Shown: positions 19,111 to 28,410 of the stretch, one piece after another
Layout: every line of letters starts with the position of its first letter
Numbering within the stretch: the first letter of the stretch is position 1
Assembly: GCA_947259575.1 (NCBI GenBank)
Contig: CAMYMU010000002.1
Span: 105,092-169,091 of the forward strand
DNA from: an uncultured Ectothiorhodospiraceae bacterium
GTDB lineage: Bacteria > Pseudomonadota > Gammaproteobacteria > UBA6429 > Thiohalophilaceae
DNA: 64,000 nt
Direction of reading: 5' to 3'
Notes under the pieces: model-generated
Told to the model about the DNA's origin: nothing
Database searches by the model: none
The model's input: only the letters and a program-made list of their open reading frames with translations
Program-made: the position numbers and the translations under genes

Positions 19111-19383
19111 ATTAAGGCAGAAAGCCTGCCAGCCCGGCTGCTTAATCTCGAGCTCCAGCTAACTTCAATGCTCTCTACGCTCTCTACTCTCTCTACTCGG
19201 GGCTCTGTGGCGAATCTAAAAATTTGTAAATTAACAGTATGTTATGACCGATATAATGGCATAATGGCTTTATCGCTTACAGCGATATAGCACTATAACT
19301 TATTGATATTTATATGTTATTTTTTCAAATCAGCATCTCTGTCGAGTAGTTCAGAGCAACAAATCAGTAAAGAATTCAAAGAT
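19111..19383 (+). promoter_or_regulatory. Region with minisatellite and candidate promoter before the SlyD-like gene
   Basis: This gap holds three tandem 9-bp units CTCTCTAC(G/T) at 19171-19197. It also has a TATAAT at 19252-19257 with a poorly spaced TTAACA at 19231-19236, and a hairpin TATCGC-ttaca-GCGATA at 19271-19287. The TATAAT is a plausible -10 box for the downstream gene, but the 15-bp spacing is short. Confidence 0.4.
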
Positions 19384-19884
19384 ATGGCAGAAACCGACGA
19401 TATCGTGATGGCCCAGAAAGTCGTTACATTTACTTATGTAATTAAGGACAGTGAAGGCAACGTCATGGAGCAGTCAGACCTGCCCATGTCCTATATACAT
19501 GGCGTAGACGGTAAGATGTACCCCAGCGCCGAGAAGGCGATGGATGGGAAAAAAGTGGGCGATGCAGTCTCTGTGTCCATCAGCCCAGAAGAAGGATTTG
19601 GTTATCCGGATCCGGAATTGATGCACGTCGAAAAAATTGAGGATGTGCCAAGTGAGTACCAGCATCTAGGTGCCGAGGCGATGTTTGAAAACGAACTCGG
19701 CGAAACCATCACGATGAAGGTGACAAAAATTGAAAATGGCGAGATTACGCTGGATGCCAACCACCCGTTTGCCGGCAAGACGGTCATCTTTATTATGACC
19801 ATTATCGGTGTGCGTGATACAACAGAACAGGAAAGTGGGACCGGTGAGGTTGTCGATATGCAGGGCCCCCTAACCATGCAGTAG
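19384..19884 (+). CDS. SlyD-like FKBP peptidyl-prolyl isomerase
   Basis: About 166 residues from ATG 19384. An open frame reaches back to a TTG at 19303, but its residues look unlike the family. FKBP core residues are seen in KVVTFTYVIKDSEG, the glycine loop GVDGKMYP and SPEEGFGYPDP. The flap/insert domain and the hallmark LDANHPFAGKT are those of SlyD-type isomerases. The long His/Cys-rich metal-binding tail of Escherichia coli SlyD is missing, so metal storage is unlikely. It should speed proline isomerisation and assist folding in the cytoplasm. glmU starts 9 nt after the stop. Start position is uncertain. Confidence 0.82.
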   Translation: MAETDDIVMAQKVVTFTYVIKDSEGNVMEQSDLPMSYIHGVDGKMYPSAEKAMDGKKVGDAVSVSISPEEGFGYPDPELMHVEKIEDVPSEYQHLGAEAMFENELGETITMKVTKIENGEITLDANHPFAGKTVIFIMTIIGVRDTTEQESGTGEVVDMQGPLTMQ

Positions 19885-19893
19885 TTTTAAATC

Positions 19894-21273
19894 ATGTCAG
19901 GACAAGCAAAAGTAAGTGTTGTTATTCTTGCCGCTGGGCAGGGTACACGGATGAAATCAAAACTGCCGAAGGTGCTACATCCTATCGGTGGTAAGCCTTT
20001 ACTAACCCATGTCATTCATACTGCCGCTGAGTTAGCCGCTGTTAATACGGTCGTGGTCTATGGTCACGGTGGTGAGCAGGTCAAAGCTAAATTAGCCGAT
20101 GAGAAAGTGACCTGGGTTGAACAGGCTGAACAGCTTGGCACCGGCCATGCAGTGGATCAGGCATCACCGCATATTAATGATGATCATATTATATTAGTCT
20201 TATATGGAGACGTTCCCTTAATTCGATCAGAGACGCTTTTTGACTTGGTCAGCAAGGCGGACGAAAAAACTCTGGCATTGTTAACCGTTCACCTCGATGA
20301 CCCACATGGCTATGGTCGAATCGTACGTGACCAACATAGTAATATTCAAAGTATCGTCGAACAAAAAGATGCTAGCGATAGTGAGTTGGCGATTACCGAA
20401 ATTAACACTGGGATTCTTGCGGTACAAGGTAAGCGTCTGAAAGACTGGTTGAGTCGTTTAGAAAACAATAACGCACAGGGTGAGTACTACCTAACTGACA
20501 TCATTGCGATGGCGGTAGCCGATGACTGCGCGGTTGAGGCAGTCCACCCTGATAGTGAAGATGAAGTGCTCGGCGTCAACAGTCGACCCCAGCTTGCTTA
20601 TCTAGAGCGTGCATATCAGCGTCAACAGGCTGAAGCCTTAATGGTTCAGGGTGTTACCGTTATTGATCCCAATCGCCTTGATGTCCGCGGTAAAGTTACT
20701 GTAGGCAAAGATATTACGCTAGATGTGAATGTGGTGCTCGAAGGTGACGTGCATATTGCTGATGATGCCTACATAGGCCCTAACTGTGTGATTATTGATA
20801 GCCACATTGGTGAAGGGGTGCAAATGCAGGCAATGTGTGTGGTCGACAATGCAAAGGTCGGTGCTAAAAGTGAGATTGGTCCCTATTCCCGGTTACGCCC
20901 TGGCGCTGTCCTCGATGGTGATAATCACATCGGTAATTTTGTTGAGATTAAAAACAGCGTGATTGGTAAAGGTTCGAAGGTAAATCATTTGAGTTATATC
21001 GGTGATACCGATATGGGTGCAGGTGTAAACATCGGGGCGGGTACGATTACGGCCAATTACGATGGTGCCAATAAACATCGCACCACAATCGGTGATAAGG
21101 CCTCGACCGGTTCAAATAGTGTGCTGGTCGCACCCGTTAAGTTAGGCTCAGAAACAACCATTGGTGCCGGTAGTGTTATATCTAAAGACACACCAGCGGG
21201 TAAGCTTACTTTGACGCGTTCCAAACAGGTCACCATCGAAGGCTGGAAAAGGCCGACAAAGAAAAAGTCCTGA
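19894..21273 (+). CDS. glmU: Bifunctional GlmU acetyltransferase/uridyltransferase
   Basis: A 459-residue enzyme of standard length. It acetylates glucosamine-1-phosphate and then transfers UMP from UTP to form UDP-N-acetylglucosamine for peptidoglycan and lipopolysaccharide. The N-terminal pyrophosphorylase domain shows LAAGQGTRMKSKLPKVLHPIGGKPLL. The C-terminal half is a left-handed beta-helix of hexapeptide repeats with the acetyltransferase signature GVNIGAGTITANYDGANKH. It directly precedes glmS, the preceding pathway enzyme, 44 nt away, so the pair probably forms one operon for amino-sugar supply. Confidence 0.97.
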   Translation: MSGQAKVSVVILAAGQGTRMKSKLPKVLHPIGGKPLLTHVIHTAAELAAVNTVVVYGHGGEQVKAKLADEKVTWVEQAEQLGTGHAVDQASPHINDDHIILVLYGDVPLIRSETLFDLVSKADEKTLALLTVHLDDPHGYGRIVRDQHSNIQSIVEQKDASDSELAITEINTGILAVQGKRLKDWLSRLENNNAQGEYYLTDIIAMAVADDCAVEAVHPDSEDEVLGVNSRPQLAYLERAYQRQQAEALMVQGVTVIDPNRLDVRGKVTVGKDITLDVNVVLEGDVHIADDAYIGPNCVIIDSHIGEGVQMQAMCVVDNAKVGAKSEIGPYSRLRPGAVLDGDNHIGNFVEIKNSVIGKGSKVNHLSYIGDTDMGAGVNIGAGTITANYDGANKHRTTIGDKASTGSNSVLVAPVKLGSETTIGAGSVISKDTPAGKLTLTRSKQVTIEGWKRPTKKKS

Positions 21274-21317
21274 ACAACAAGCCATAATCAACATAAGCAG
21301 TTAACGGAGATAAAAAA

Positions 21318-23153
21318 ATGTGCGGTATTGTGGGGGCAGTAGCAGAACGAGATGTAGTTCCGATTTTAGTCGAGGGTCTGAAGCGACTTGAATATCGTGG
21401 TTACGATTCTGCTGGTGTTGCGGTGTTGGATAGCGATGGCTGTATCAATCGAATACGTATGCCAGGCAAAGTGGCGGAGCTTGAGAAAGAAGTTATTAAA
21501 ACAAATCTGAACGCCCACTCTGGTATTGCGCATACGCGCTGGGCGACCCATGGTGAACCCACCAAAAATAATGCTCACCCTCATGTCTGCCGACAAACTG
21601 TGACCGTGGTACATAATGGTATTATCGAAAACCACGAGGCTCTACGTGAGTCACAGACTAAAGCCGGTTATGAATTCACCTCCCAAACCGACACGGAAGT
21701 TATTGTTCACCAGGTCTACCAACATCACGTTGAAGCGGAAAAAGATCTATTAGCTGCAGTAAAAGATACACTCGTTGATCTTGAAGGTGCCTATGCGCTT
21801 GGCGTGATTAGCAATAAAGAGCCTGGGCGTTTAATTACTGCTCGCCGCGGCAGCCCTCTGGTGATTGGTGTGGGAATTGGTGAGTATTTCATTGCATCCG
21901 ATGTGGCTGCACTATTACCCGTTACGCAACGATTTATTTTTCTTGAAGAAGGCGATGTTGCCGATATACGTCGCGATAGTCTGACAATCTATGATGAACA
22001 TAGAAATGTCGTTAAACGGCCGATTAAGGAAAGTGAACTAACCGCCGATGCAGTTGAACGTGGTAAGTATCGTCACTACATGGAAAAAGAAATCCATGAG
22101 CAGACACGTGCTATAGCCGATGCGCTAGAAGGTCGTTTGGGCGGTGACAAGGTACTGGAAGAGGCCTTTGGCCCGGACGCAGGTAAGATTTTTGATGAAG
22201 TAAAGGGTGTGCACATCATTGCATGTGGCACTAGTTATCATGCCGGCCTGGTAGCACGCCATTGGTTTGAAGCCCTGGCGGGCATCCCTTGTGTGGTTGA
22301 AGTAGCCAGTGAGTTTCGCTATCGCAAACCCGTTGTGCGTAAAAATTCTTTGATTATCACTATTTCGCAGTCTGGTGAAACGGCAGATACCATGGCTGGT
22401 TTACAGGAAGCAAAACGCCTCGGTTTTGGTCACTCGCTGGCAATTTGTAACGTCCCTGAAAGCTCGTTAACCCGTGAGTCTGACTTATCACTCATGACGC
22501 GTGCCGGTCCTGAAATCGGAGTGGCATCAACTAAGGCCTTTACGACACAGCTGGTTTCGTTACTTCTATTGGTGATTGCACTGGGCCGACGCAATGCTAT
22601 GTCAGTGGAAATGGAAGCCGACTTGGTGGCACAGTTAAAATCATTACCTTCCAAGGTTGAGAAAGTACTTGAGTTGGATGAAGCGATTAAATTACTTGCG
22701 CAGAACTTTGCAGATAAACACAATGCGCTGTTTCTTGGCCGTGGCCTGCACTACCCCATTGCCATGGAGGGTGCTTTAAAACTTAAAGAGATATCCTACA
22801 TCCATGCCGAAGCCTATGCCGCAGGTGAACTCAAACACGGTCCATTAGCATTGGTAGATGCAGAGATGCCAGTCATCATTGTTGCTCCTAATAATGAATT
22901 ACTCGACAAGCTTCGCTCGAATATGCAGGAAGTTAAGGCACGCGGTGGTGAACTCTATGTATTTGCCGATGAGAAATCAGGATTTAAAGACGAGCCAGGC
23001 ATTCATGTCATGAATATAGTCGAGATGGAAGATGAAACATCACCAATTATTCACACCATTCCACTCCAAATGCTTTCCTACCATGTGGCGATCCTCAAAG
23101 GCACAGACGTGGACCAACCAAGAAACTTGGCAAAATCAGTAACGGTGGAATAA
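21318..23153 (+). CDS. glmS: Glutamine-fructose-6-phosphate aminotransferase
   Basis: A 611-residue enzyme making glucosamine-6-phosphate from fructose-6-phosphate and glutamine. Cys2 (MCGIVGAV) is the N-terminal nucleophile of the class II glutaminase domain (1-240). The two SIS domains carry [11 protein letters not shown] and the sugar-binding [12 protein letters not shown]...TKAFTTQL, and the protein ends in the invariant AKSVTVE. Length and motifs are complete. GGAG lies 9 nt before ATG. I see no glmS ribozyme, as expected outside Gram-positive bacteria. Confidence 0.98.
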   Translation: MCGIVGAVAERDVVPILVEGLKRLEYRGYDSAGVAVLDSDGCINRIRMPGKVAELEKEVIKTNLNAHSGIAHTRWATHGEPTKNNAHPHVCRQTVTVVHNGIIENHEALRESQTKAGYEFTSQTDTEVIVHQVYQHHVEAEKDLLAAVKDTLVDLEGAYALGVISNKEPGRLITARRGSPLVIGVGIGEYFIASDVAALLPVTQRFIFLEEGDVADIRRDSLTIYDEHRNVVKRPIKESELTADAVERGKYRHYMEKEIHEQTRAIADALEGRLGGDKVLEEAFGPDAGKIFDEVKGVHIIACGTSYHAGLVARHWFEALAGIPCVVEVASEFRYRKPVVRKNSLIITISQSGETADTMAGLQEAKRLGFGHSLAICNVPESSLTRESDLSLMTRAGPEIGVASTKAFTTQLVSLLLLVIALGRRNAMSVEMEADLVAQLKSLPSKVEKVLELDEAIKLLAQNFADKHNALFLGRGLHYPIAMEGALKLKEISYIHAEAYAAGELKHGPLALVDAEMPVIIVAPNNELLDKLRSNMQEVKARGGELYVFADEKSGFKDEPGIHVMNIVEMEDETSPIIHTIPLQMLSYHVAILKGTDVDQPRNLAKSVTVE

Positions 23154-23177
23154 AAAAGCTTGCAAGAAAAGTTTAAA
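23105..23177. terminator. Hairpin between convergent glmS and the CxxCH gene
   Basis: Intended interval is 23177-23205: ACAGGATCGGGGA (23177-23189), loop GTA, then TCCCCAATCCTGT, a 13-bp stem with one mismatch. There is no strong T tract on the plus strand and only TTTAAACTTTTC on the minus strand, so it may act weakly in both directions. Confidence 0.5.
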
Positions 23178-23214
23178 CAGGATCGGGGAGTATCCCCAAT
23201 CCTGTCCATAAAAA

Positions 23215-23463
23215 CTACTCAACGGGTGTGAGTAACGCCATTAAATCATCTTGGTTAATTGCAGCGCTTTGGTAGCTTTGTTTAACTGCTTGATGATGCA
23301 GTTTGGCAGTAAGCTTTGGCTCAGGTAGAGTGTCACTATAACCACCATGGCACTCTTCGCAACTGCTCATCGTTTCATCCTGAATCTTGATGCTGTGTGC
23401 ATTTGCTGCGGATGAAATTGCAAATAATACCGATGTTATTAATACCGTATTTCTAATAAGCAT
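23215..23463 (-). CDS. Small secreted CxxCH (cytochrome c-like) protein
   Basis: An 82-residue protein. I use the ATG at 23463 because AGGAGG stands 6 nt upstream on the minus strand and the protein then begins with a standard signal peptide (MLIRNTVLITSVLFAISSAANA). The mature part has one CEECH motif at residues 35-39, a covalent haem c site, followed by GGYSDTLPEPKLT and a short helical tail. With about 60 mature residues it is small for a cytochrome c, and an axial Met is not obvious. It could be a fragment-like monohaem carrier or a haem-independent Cys pair. No cytochrome maturation or oxidase genes are nearby. Confidence 0.65.
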   Translation of the reverse strand: MLIRNTVLITSVLFAISSAANAHSIKIQDETMSSCEECHGGYSDTLPEPKLTAKLHHQAVKQSYQSAAINQDDLMALLTPVE

Positions 23464-23791
23464 ATATTCCTCCTGAATAATAATTTTTAATTTGTTGCTG
23501 TGCAGAGACGTCTGTTCCAAAATCTAGTTACTGTACGGCAACACATATAGCATTCTAATTATAGTTGAAGTCGTCTTTTCTGCTCTTGTTTTGTAGTGTT
23601 ATATGTGTAAAGTAGGTAACCGGTCACACAAAACCAAATTAACAAATAAATTTCTAACGAGTTTATCGAATTCTCCTCCACCAAATATATTACTTTTTAA
23701 ATGGGTTAATTGATGGTTTTAGGCGCGTAATGAATGGCTGAATTTGTCCATCATTCAAATTATATTGATAAAAATTAATCCTGGAGTTTAC
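23464..23791. other. Intergenic region between divergent CxxCH and HIT genes
   Basis: A 328-bp A+T-rich stretch without a convincing gene. It must hold promoters for both flanking genes. I see no strong -35/-10 pair or operator. Confidence 0.4.
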
Positions 23792-24217
23792 ATGCAGTAC
23801 CTGGAACTTGATCAAAAACTACAAGAAGATTGCTTTGTACTAGGTTCATGGGATAAAACGAACATACTACTATCACGAAATGCAAATTTCCCATGGTTTA
23901 TCCTGGTTCCTGAGACGAAACAAACGGAGTTCTATAAATTAGATTTATCACAACAGCAACAGCTACTTGATTTGATCAACAAACTGTCAGCCTTTGTCGT
24001 GAAACACTTCCCCGTTACTAAACTCAATGTCGCGACTATCGGAAATGTCGTAGCACAAATGCATATACACATTGTTGGCCGTCACCAGGATGATGCCTGT
24101 TGGCCTGCGGTGGTGTGGGGTGCTGATTCTTTTAAGGAATATGCCAGTGGTGAAGTGGAAGGTATTCGTGACCAGCTTGAACTGGACTTCGCAGGAGACT
24201 TCATCGCGGCTAGATAA
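23792..24217 (+). CDS. HIT family nucleotide hydrolase/transferase
   Basis: A 141-residue protein from ATG 23792, which has CTGGAG 6 nt upstream; the longer open frame back to 23744 uses a TTG and has no such site. The histidine-triad region reads VAQMHIHIVGRHQDDACWPAVVWG. As in other proteobacterial members of this subgroup, the first His is Gln (Q-x-H-x-H) and the last two, including the likely nucleophile, remain. Family members cleave dinucleoside polyphosphates or nucleotidyl-amidates. It is 28 nt from a downstream glutathione transferase gene. Confidence 0.88.
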   Translation: MQYLELDQKLQEDCFVLGSWDKTNILLSRNANFPWFILVPETKQTEFYKLDLSQQQQLLDLINKLSAFVVKHFPVTKLNVATIGNVVAQMHIHIVGRHQDDACWPAVVWGADSFKEYASGEVEGIRDQLELDFAGDFIAAR

Positions 24218-24245
24218 ATTGCCTGGTGTAATTAGATTATAATTA

Positions 24246-24872
24246 ATGAGTGATATTACTTTATATGCTTTCCCTGGACGCACACGTGCAGAGCGTGTGA
24301 TGTGGGTGCTTGCGGAATTAAATCTGGAGTACAAACTGGTTCGTCTCGATCTATCCAAACGCGAACATAAGTCTGAAGCCTTCCTCAAACTTAATTCAAG
24401 CGGAAAAGTGCCGGTATTGCTGCATGATGGCGAAGTCTATACAGAATCCTTGGCGATCATGGAGTACTTGAATGATATTAGTACGACACAACACCTCATT
24501 CCAAGACAAGCAAAACAAAATTACCTATTCAGAAATCGACTTAGCTATGGGCAATCTGAAGTTGAAGCCTATTTATGGATTGCCGATCAGGCAACTCGTT
24601 TGACAAGGTGGTACAGCTGGCCAGAGGGAACAGAGCTTGATTGTATAAAACTAGCTGGGAAAAATGCCGCGGTCATTAATAACTGGTTAGATGAAAGTGA
24701 ATATATCGCAGGTGATGTGTTTAGCATGGCAGATATTTATTTCTACTCACTGATGACATGGGCACAAGTCTATGAATTAGGCTTTTCAGATCGAGCCAAT
24801 AACTATATGCGAGAATTGGAATCGCGTGATGCGTTCCCAGAAATGCTTAAAACTAAATCACCACAAGTTTAA
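24246..24872 (+). CDS. Glutathione S-transferase family protein
   Basis: A 208-residue protein with the thioredoxin-like N-terminal domain (about 1-80) and all-alpha C-terminal domain (about 90-200). The glutathione-binding signature SSGKVPVLLHDGEVYTESLAIMEYL has the cis-Pro and the ES pair that grips the gamma-glutamyl end. The N-terminal YAFPGRTRAERVMWVLAEL resembles bacterial theta/beta-type enzymes. It probably conjugates glutathione to an unknown electrophile in the cytoplasm. It follows the HIT gene by 28 nt and converges with the anti-sigma gene. Confidence 0.87.
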   Translation: MSDITLYAFPGRTRAERVMWVLAELNLEYKLVRLDLSKREHKSEAFLKLNSSGKVPVLLHDGEVYTESLAIMEYLNDISTTQHLIPRQAKQNYLFRNRLSYGQSEVEAYLWIADQATRLTRWYSWPEGTELDCIKLAGKNAAVINNWLDESEYIAGDVFSMADIYFYSLMTWAQVYELGFSDRANNYMRELESRDAFPEMLKTKSPQV

Positions 24873-24885
24873 ATTATAAAGCTTT

Positions 24886-24902
24886 ACTCTTAGTTTAAGA
24901 GT
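24886..24902. terminator. Small hairpin between convergent GST and anti-sigma genes
   Basis: ACTCTTA-gtt-TAAGAGT, a 7-bp stem spanning the end of the anti-sigma gene. No T tract, so terminator function is doubtful. Confidence 0.3.
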
Positions 24903-25395
24903 CGATGTCAGTCTCCAGCTCAACGAGATCTATAAAATCCAGACTGGTCTGGTTTTCTTCATTGAGCGCTTCGCCTGTTACCTGAGTTAGCATCCAGTTA
25001 TCAAACTCAGTCTGACTATATTGATCGTGACTTTGAGGAAGGTTCATCAGGTTCATGACGATAAAGATTGACAGCAGAGCAGAGAAGGCAATCGCATAAC
25101 GTGGTAGTGTCATATATTTTGACAATCTAGCTAATATAGAGACTTTATCGTTTTGCGCAGAGTTAACTGCACGAATTGTTCTTTCGCTTAGCAGATCAGC
25201 TTGTTGTTGAGAGAATGCAGAGTGCTGAGCTTCAAGTTCAAGATGAGTATCAAGTTCCTGTGCTGCATGTTGAGCGGCTTTCAATTCATCAGACTGTTCA
25301 AGTAATTCGGTCGCAGCCATGCGTTCCTCTTCTGGCCAGGCTGACGAGTCAGCACCATAGGTATCGAGTAGCTCTAGTACGCGCTGTTTATTCAT
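24895..25395 (-). CDS. Putative membrane anti-sigma factor
   Basis: A 166-residue protein with a soluble N-terminal half (about 1-90), rich in Glu, Gln and Ala and predicted helical. One transmembrane segment follows (about 100-120, YAIAFSALLSIFIVMNLM), then a short periplasmic tail of about 45 residues. It overlaps the end of the ECF sigma gene by 8 nt, the usual arrangement for a sigma/anti-sigma pair. The zinc-binding HxxxCxxC of ZAS anti-sigmas is absent. I infer that it holds the sigma factor at the membrane; direct family recognition is weak. Confidence 0.7.
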   Translation of the reverse strand: MNKQRVLELLDTYGADSSAWPEEERMAATELLEQSDELKAAQHAAQELDTHLELEAQHSAFSQQQADLLSERTIRAVNSAQNDKVSILARLSKYMTLPRYAIAFSALLSIFIVMNLMNLPQSHDQYSQTEFDNWMLTQVTGEALNEENQTSLDFIDLVELETDIDS

Positions 25396-25975
25396 TGATT
25401 GCTTTGCCTCCGTTCATCTCATTTTCTGTCTCTAGTGTTAACCTTTTTCGTAATTGGCGCCGTGCCCGTGATAGTAATGATTCCAGCGCATCAACACTGA
25501 TTGCCAGGGTCTTTGCCGCGTCTTTATTCGAGAGTCCTTGAAAGGTGCATAAAGACAGGGCGGTACGCTGGCGTTCCGGCAATGCAGCTATCGCAGCGCT
25601 TAGTTGTTTGTGTTTCGAGTCATTTAGCAAAATTTTTTCAGGTGTTATGTCAGTACTTAAATTATGGGTCTCATCAACCTGTGGTTTTTGTTGTCGCAGC
25701 AAATCAATACAGCGATTGTAGGCAATACGATATAACCAGGCGCGAGCCGACCCCGCTTCGTTATGTTTCCATTGCTTGGCGTTTTGCCACACTTTGAGGA
25801 AGACATCCTGGGCAATATCCTCGACCTGACTTTTGCTGGAAAAAAAACGATGTACAAAGTTCATGATCGACAACATATACTGAGAGACAAACTCGGCAAA
25901 ATCATCATGATTCTGCCGAGCGATACCCGCTAATAGTTGGGCGTCCCTATTATTGATTTTATTGGTGTCTTGCAT
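25388..25975 (-). CDS. ECF-family RNA polymerase sigma factor
   Basis: A 195-residue sigma-70 family protein with only regions 2 and 4. Region 2 is at about 25-95, with DIAQDVFLKVWQNAKQW and SARAWLYRIAYNRCIDLLR. Region 4 is at about 130-185, with LPERQRTALSLCTFQGLSNKDAAKTLAISVDALESLLSRARRQLR carrying the helix-turn-helix. ECF factors direct RNA polymerase to stress or envelope regulons. It is transcribed after an EF-hand gene (40 nt gap) and overlaps its putative anti-sigma gene, so the three form a cassette. Confidence 0.92.
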   Translation of the reverse strand: MQDTNKINNRDAQLLAGIARQNHDDFAEFVSQYMLSIMNFVHRFFSSKSQVEDIAQDVFLKVWQNAKQWKHNEAGSARAWLYRIAYNRCIDLLRQQKPQVDETHNLSTDITPEKILLNDSKHKQLSAAIAALPERQRTALSLCTFQGLSNKDAAKTLAISVDALESLLSRARRQLRKRLTLETENEMNGGKAINE

Positions 25976-26015
25976 GGATGTCTGTATTCCAGTATTCCTA
26001 CCCTACGAAAACATT

Positions 26016-26624
26016 TTATTGACGGTGTTTGTGGCGCTGTTGGCGATGAGCCTGAATCTCTTCAGCGGTCACTACATTGTCTGCATTAGTATCAATACGT
26101 TTAAACCAGTTTAGCCAGGCCGCATAGCTTTCTTCCTGACTGATATTACCATCATCATTGGCATCCATATGCTGGAAAATTTTACCACCGCGGCGTTTGC
26201 GTTTACCGTGCTTTCCGCCCTTACAAGCAACATGTTCTTCAGCGCTAATAACACCATCACCATCTGAATCCATGCGCGTAAACTTTCGTTCGGCTTTTTT
26301 CATTTTGAAGGCGATGAATTCGTCTTTGCTCAGTTGGCCATCATTGTCAGTATCGATTTTGGCGAAGCGACGTTGCTTGCGTTCGGCCCTGCGTGATTTT
26401 ATATAAGCGCGGAACTCTTCTTTGGTTAAACTGGCATTGCCATCACTATCAATGCGAGTGAAGCGCTGCTTGGCAGATTCATTGAACTCATCTAGTGTGA
26501 CGGTACCGTCATTATTAGCATCGAAGAAATTCATAAATTTACCTTTGCCATGGTTGCCAGCAAAGGTAGCCGGACTTGCAGTGCCCAGGCATAGAAGGGT
26601 TAAGAGTGCTAGTGATTTGTTCAT
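26016..26624 (-). CDS. Secreted six-EF-hand calcium-binding protein
   Basis: About 202 residues from the second ATG (26624), which has GAGGAAA upstream and gives the signal peptide MNKSLALLTLLCLGTASPATFA. The mature protein contains six loops of EF-hand type, for example DANNDGTVTLDE, DSDGNASLTKEE, DTDNDGQLSKDE, DSDGDGVISAEE, DANDDGNISQEE and DTNADNVVTAEE. Most have Asp or Asn ligands at 1, 3, 5 and Glu at 12. Basic stretches (KRKRRGGK and the His/Arg-rich tail) lie between them. It likely binds calcium in the periplasm. Lying before an ECF sigma gene on the same strand, it may signal to that system (inference). Confidence 0.88.
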   Translation of the reverse strand: MNKSLALLTLLCLGTASPATFAGNHGKGKFMNFFDANNDGTVTLDEFNESAKQRFTRIDSDGNASLTKEEFRAYIKSRRAERKQRRFAKIDTDNDGQLSKDEFIAFKMKKAERKFTRMDSDGDGVISAEEHVACKGGKHGKRKRRGGKIFQHMDANDDGNISQEESYAAWLNWFKRIDTNADNVVTAEEIQAHRQQRHKHRQ

Positions 26625-26947
26625 TACCGTTTTCCTCATTTCGGACTACTAAAAATTAACTGTTGCCTGAGGGGTATAACGTTGTAGACCACAGTATCCG
26701 TCGGATATTAGTCAAATAAGTAAAAAAGTATGTAACCTGATGTTTTTCGTGGATAAAAAGTGATGGCTAAGTGAAAATATAGCTAGAGTTTATCTATGTC
26801 TTAGAGGCTCAGTTTGGGACAAACTTGGCAATACAACGCTTGAGTGAAGTGGTGATGCTTCTCCATTGATAGTGACGACATACGGTTTTCCATTAATTAG
26901 ATAGAGACAATATTGGATTTAGTTAATGGATTTTCTTGTTATAGGAA
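26625..26947. other. Intergenic region between EF-hand and trkH genes
   Basis: A 323-bp region without a gene. It holds the promoter of the EF-hand/sigma cassette. A short palindrome TATCCG-t-CGGATA lies near 26695-26707, about 75 bp before the EF-hand start, and could be an operator. I see no terminator for trkH or convincing ECF promoter. Confidence 0.4.
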
Positions 26948-28402
26948 TTAACGCCGCCAGAACGCAGGCGTTAATAACACTAACAAGGTAAAAATTTCGA
27001 GGCGACCGAATAACATTGCAAAGGTGAGGACCCATTTTGCAAAGTCATTGATGTTGGCGTAGTTGGCACCGACTTGGTTGAGTCCTGGTCCGAGGTTGTT
27101 AATTGCCGCGGCGGTGGCTGAGAAGGCAGAGATTTGGTCCAGTCCACTCAGCATTAGTAACAACAAAATAATACTGAAGGTGGCGACATAGGCGGAGAAA
27201 AATCCCCATACCGAATTAATAACCTGATCGGGTAGCGGCTTGCCACCTATCTTGGTCGTGAACACGGCATTAGGATGAATCACACGCATGATTTCGCGCA
27301 GGCCCTGCTTGATCAATAACAGGAAGCGAATGACTTTCATACCGCCACCGGTTGATCCGGCACAGGCACCGATGAAACTGGTAAATAAAAGTAACACGGG
27401 CAAGAAGCCGGGCCATGTATGGTATTGGTGAGTGGTGAAACCCGTGGTGGTACCGATGGAAACAGCCTGGAAGGTACCGTGCAGTAAGGCACGTTCCGGG
27501 CTATCGAAGGTACCCATAATATATAGATAGACAGATGAAATCAGTGCCACAATAAAGATCAGGGTCACATAGACGCGAAATTCACTATCATAGAAATAAT
27601 GAACTAAGGAACGAGCACGCCAGGCGATAAAGTGTAGCGCAAAGTTCACACCGGCAAGCAACATAAATACTATCGCTACGATCTCGACCGCAGGCATATC
27701 AATAAAGTGTCCCATCGATGCATCGTGGGTTGAAAAACCACCGATGGCGACGGTTGCAAAGCTGTGTGCTATGGCATCGAAGACATCCATACCCGCGATC
27801 CAGTAGGCGATACCACAGGCTACGGTGAGCGCCAGATAAATATACCAAAGTGCTTTGGCGGTCTCCGTGATACGCGGTGTTAACTTGCTGTCTTTAATTG
27901 GGCCGGGTGTTTCAGCACGATATAATTGCATGCCACCAATGCCGAGCATGGGCATGATGGCAACCGCTAATACGATAATACCCATGCCCCCTAACCACTG
28001 TAACTGTTGCCGATAATACAGAATCGATTTTGGTAGGTTATCCAACCCAGAGATAACGGTTGCACCTGTTGTGGTTAGGCCAGAGATCGATTCGAAAATG
28101 GCATCGGTGTTTGAGATAACGATTTGTGATGAAAGTATAAATGGAATAGCACCAAAGATGCCCAGTACCGTCCAGAACAACACGACCACTAAAAAGCCAT
28201 CGCGCAACCGCAGATCCTTTCGATAATTTTTAACCGGTAGCCACATCACAATGCCGGTGATCAAGGTTATGGCAAAGGCATAAAAGAAAGGCTCAAACGC
28301 ACCGTCGACGTAAATAATAGAGACGATCATGGGTGGTATCTGAGTGGAACTGAAGATAACAAGCAACAAGCCGAGGATGCGTTGTATGGTAAAAAATTGC
28401 AT
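26948..28402 (-). CDS. trkH: Trk potassium uptake membrane subunit TrkH
   Basis: A 484-residue membrane protein of normal TrkH length with about ten to twelve helices in four repeated M1-P-M2 units. Selectivity-filter-like segments are seen in SISGLTTTGATV, FATVAIGGFSTHD, AVSIGTTTGFTT and NNLGPGLN. It forms the ion-conducting subunit for K+ uptake in the inner membrane, gated by TrkA. Its start follows the trkA stop by only 8 nt on the same strand, so trkA-trkH are one unit downstream of ntrYX. Confidence 0.96.
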   Translation of the reverse strand: MQFFTIQRILGLLLVIFSSTQIPPMIVSIIYVDGAFEPFFYAFAITLITGIVMWLPVKNYRKDLRLRDGFLVVVLFWTVLGIFGAIPFILSSQIVISNTDAIFESISGLTTTGATVISGLDNLPKSILYYRQQLQWLGGMGIIVLAVAIMPMLGIGGMQLYRAETPGPIKDSKLTPRITETAKALWYIYLALTVACGIAYWIAGMDVFDAIAHSFATVAIGGFSTHDASMGHFIDMPAVEIVAIVFMLLAGVNFALHFIAWRARSLVHYFYDSEFRVYVTLIFIVALISSVYLYIMGTFDSPERALLHGTFQAVSIGTTTGFTTHQYHTWPGFLPVLLLFTSFIGACAGSTGGGMKVIRFLLLIKQGLREIMRVIHPNAVFTTKIGGKPLPDQVINSVWGFFSAYVATFSIILLLLMLSGLDQISAFSATAAAINNLGPGLNQVGANYANINDFAKWVLTFAMLFGRLEIFTLLVLLTPAFWRR

Positions 28403-28410
28403 AACAGCTG

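Noticed and set aside
23177..23205. True interval of the hairpin after glmS
   Set aside because: Not rejected as a structure: its feature entry has an end typed as 23105, and the correct span is 23177-23205. Only its role as a strong terminator is rejected, for lack of a T tract.
26695..26707. Palindrome TATCCG-t-CGGATA as ECF promoter
   Set aside because: Spacing to a possible CGTTAT does not fit known ECF promoters; kept only as a possible operator.
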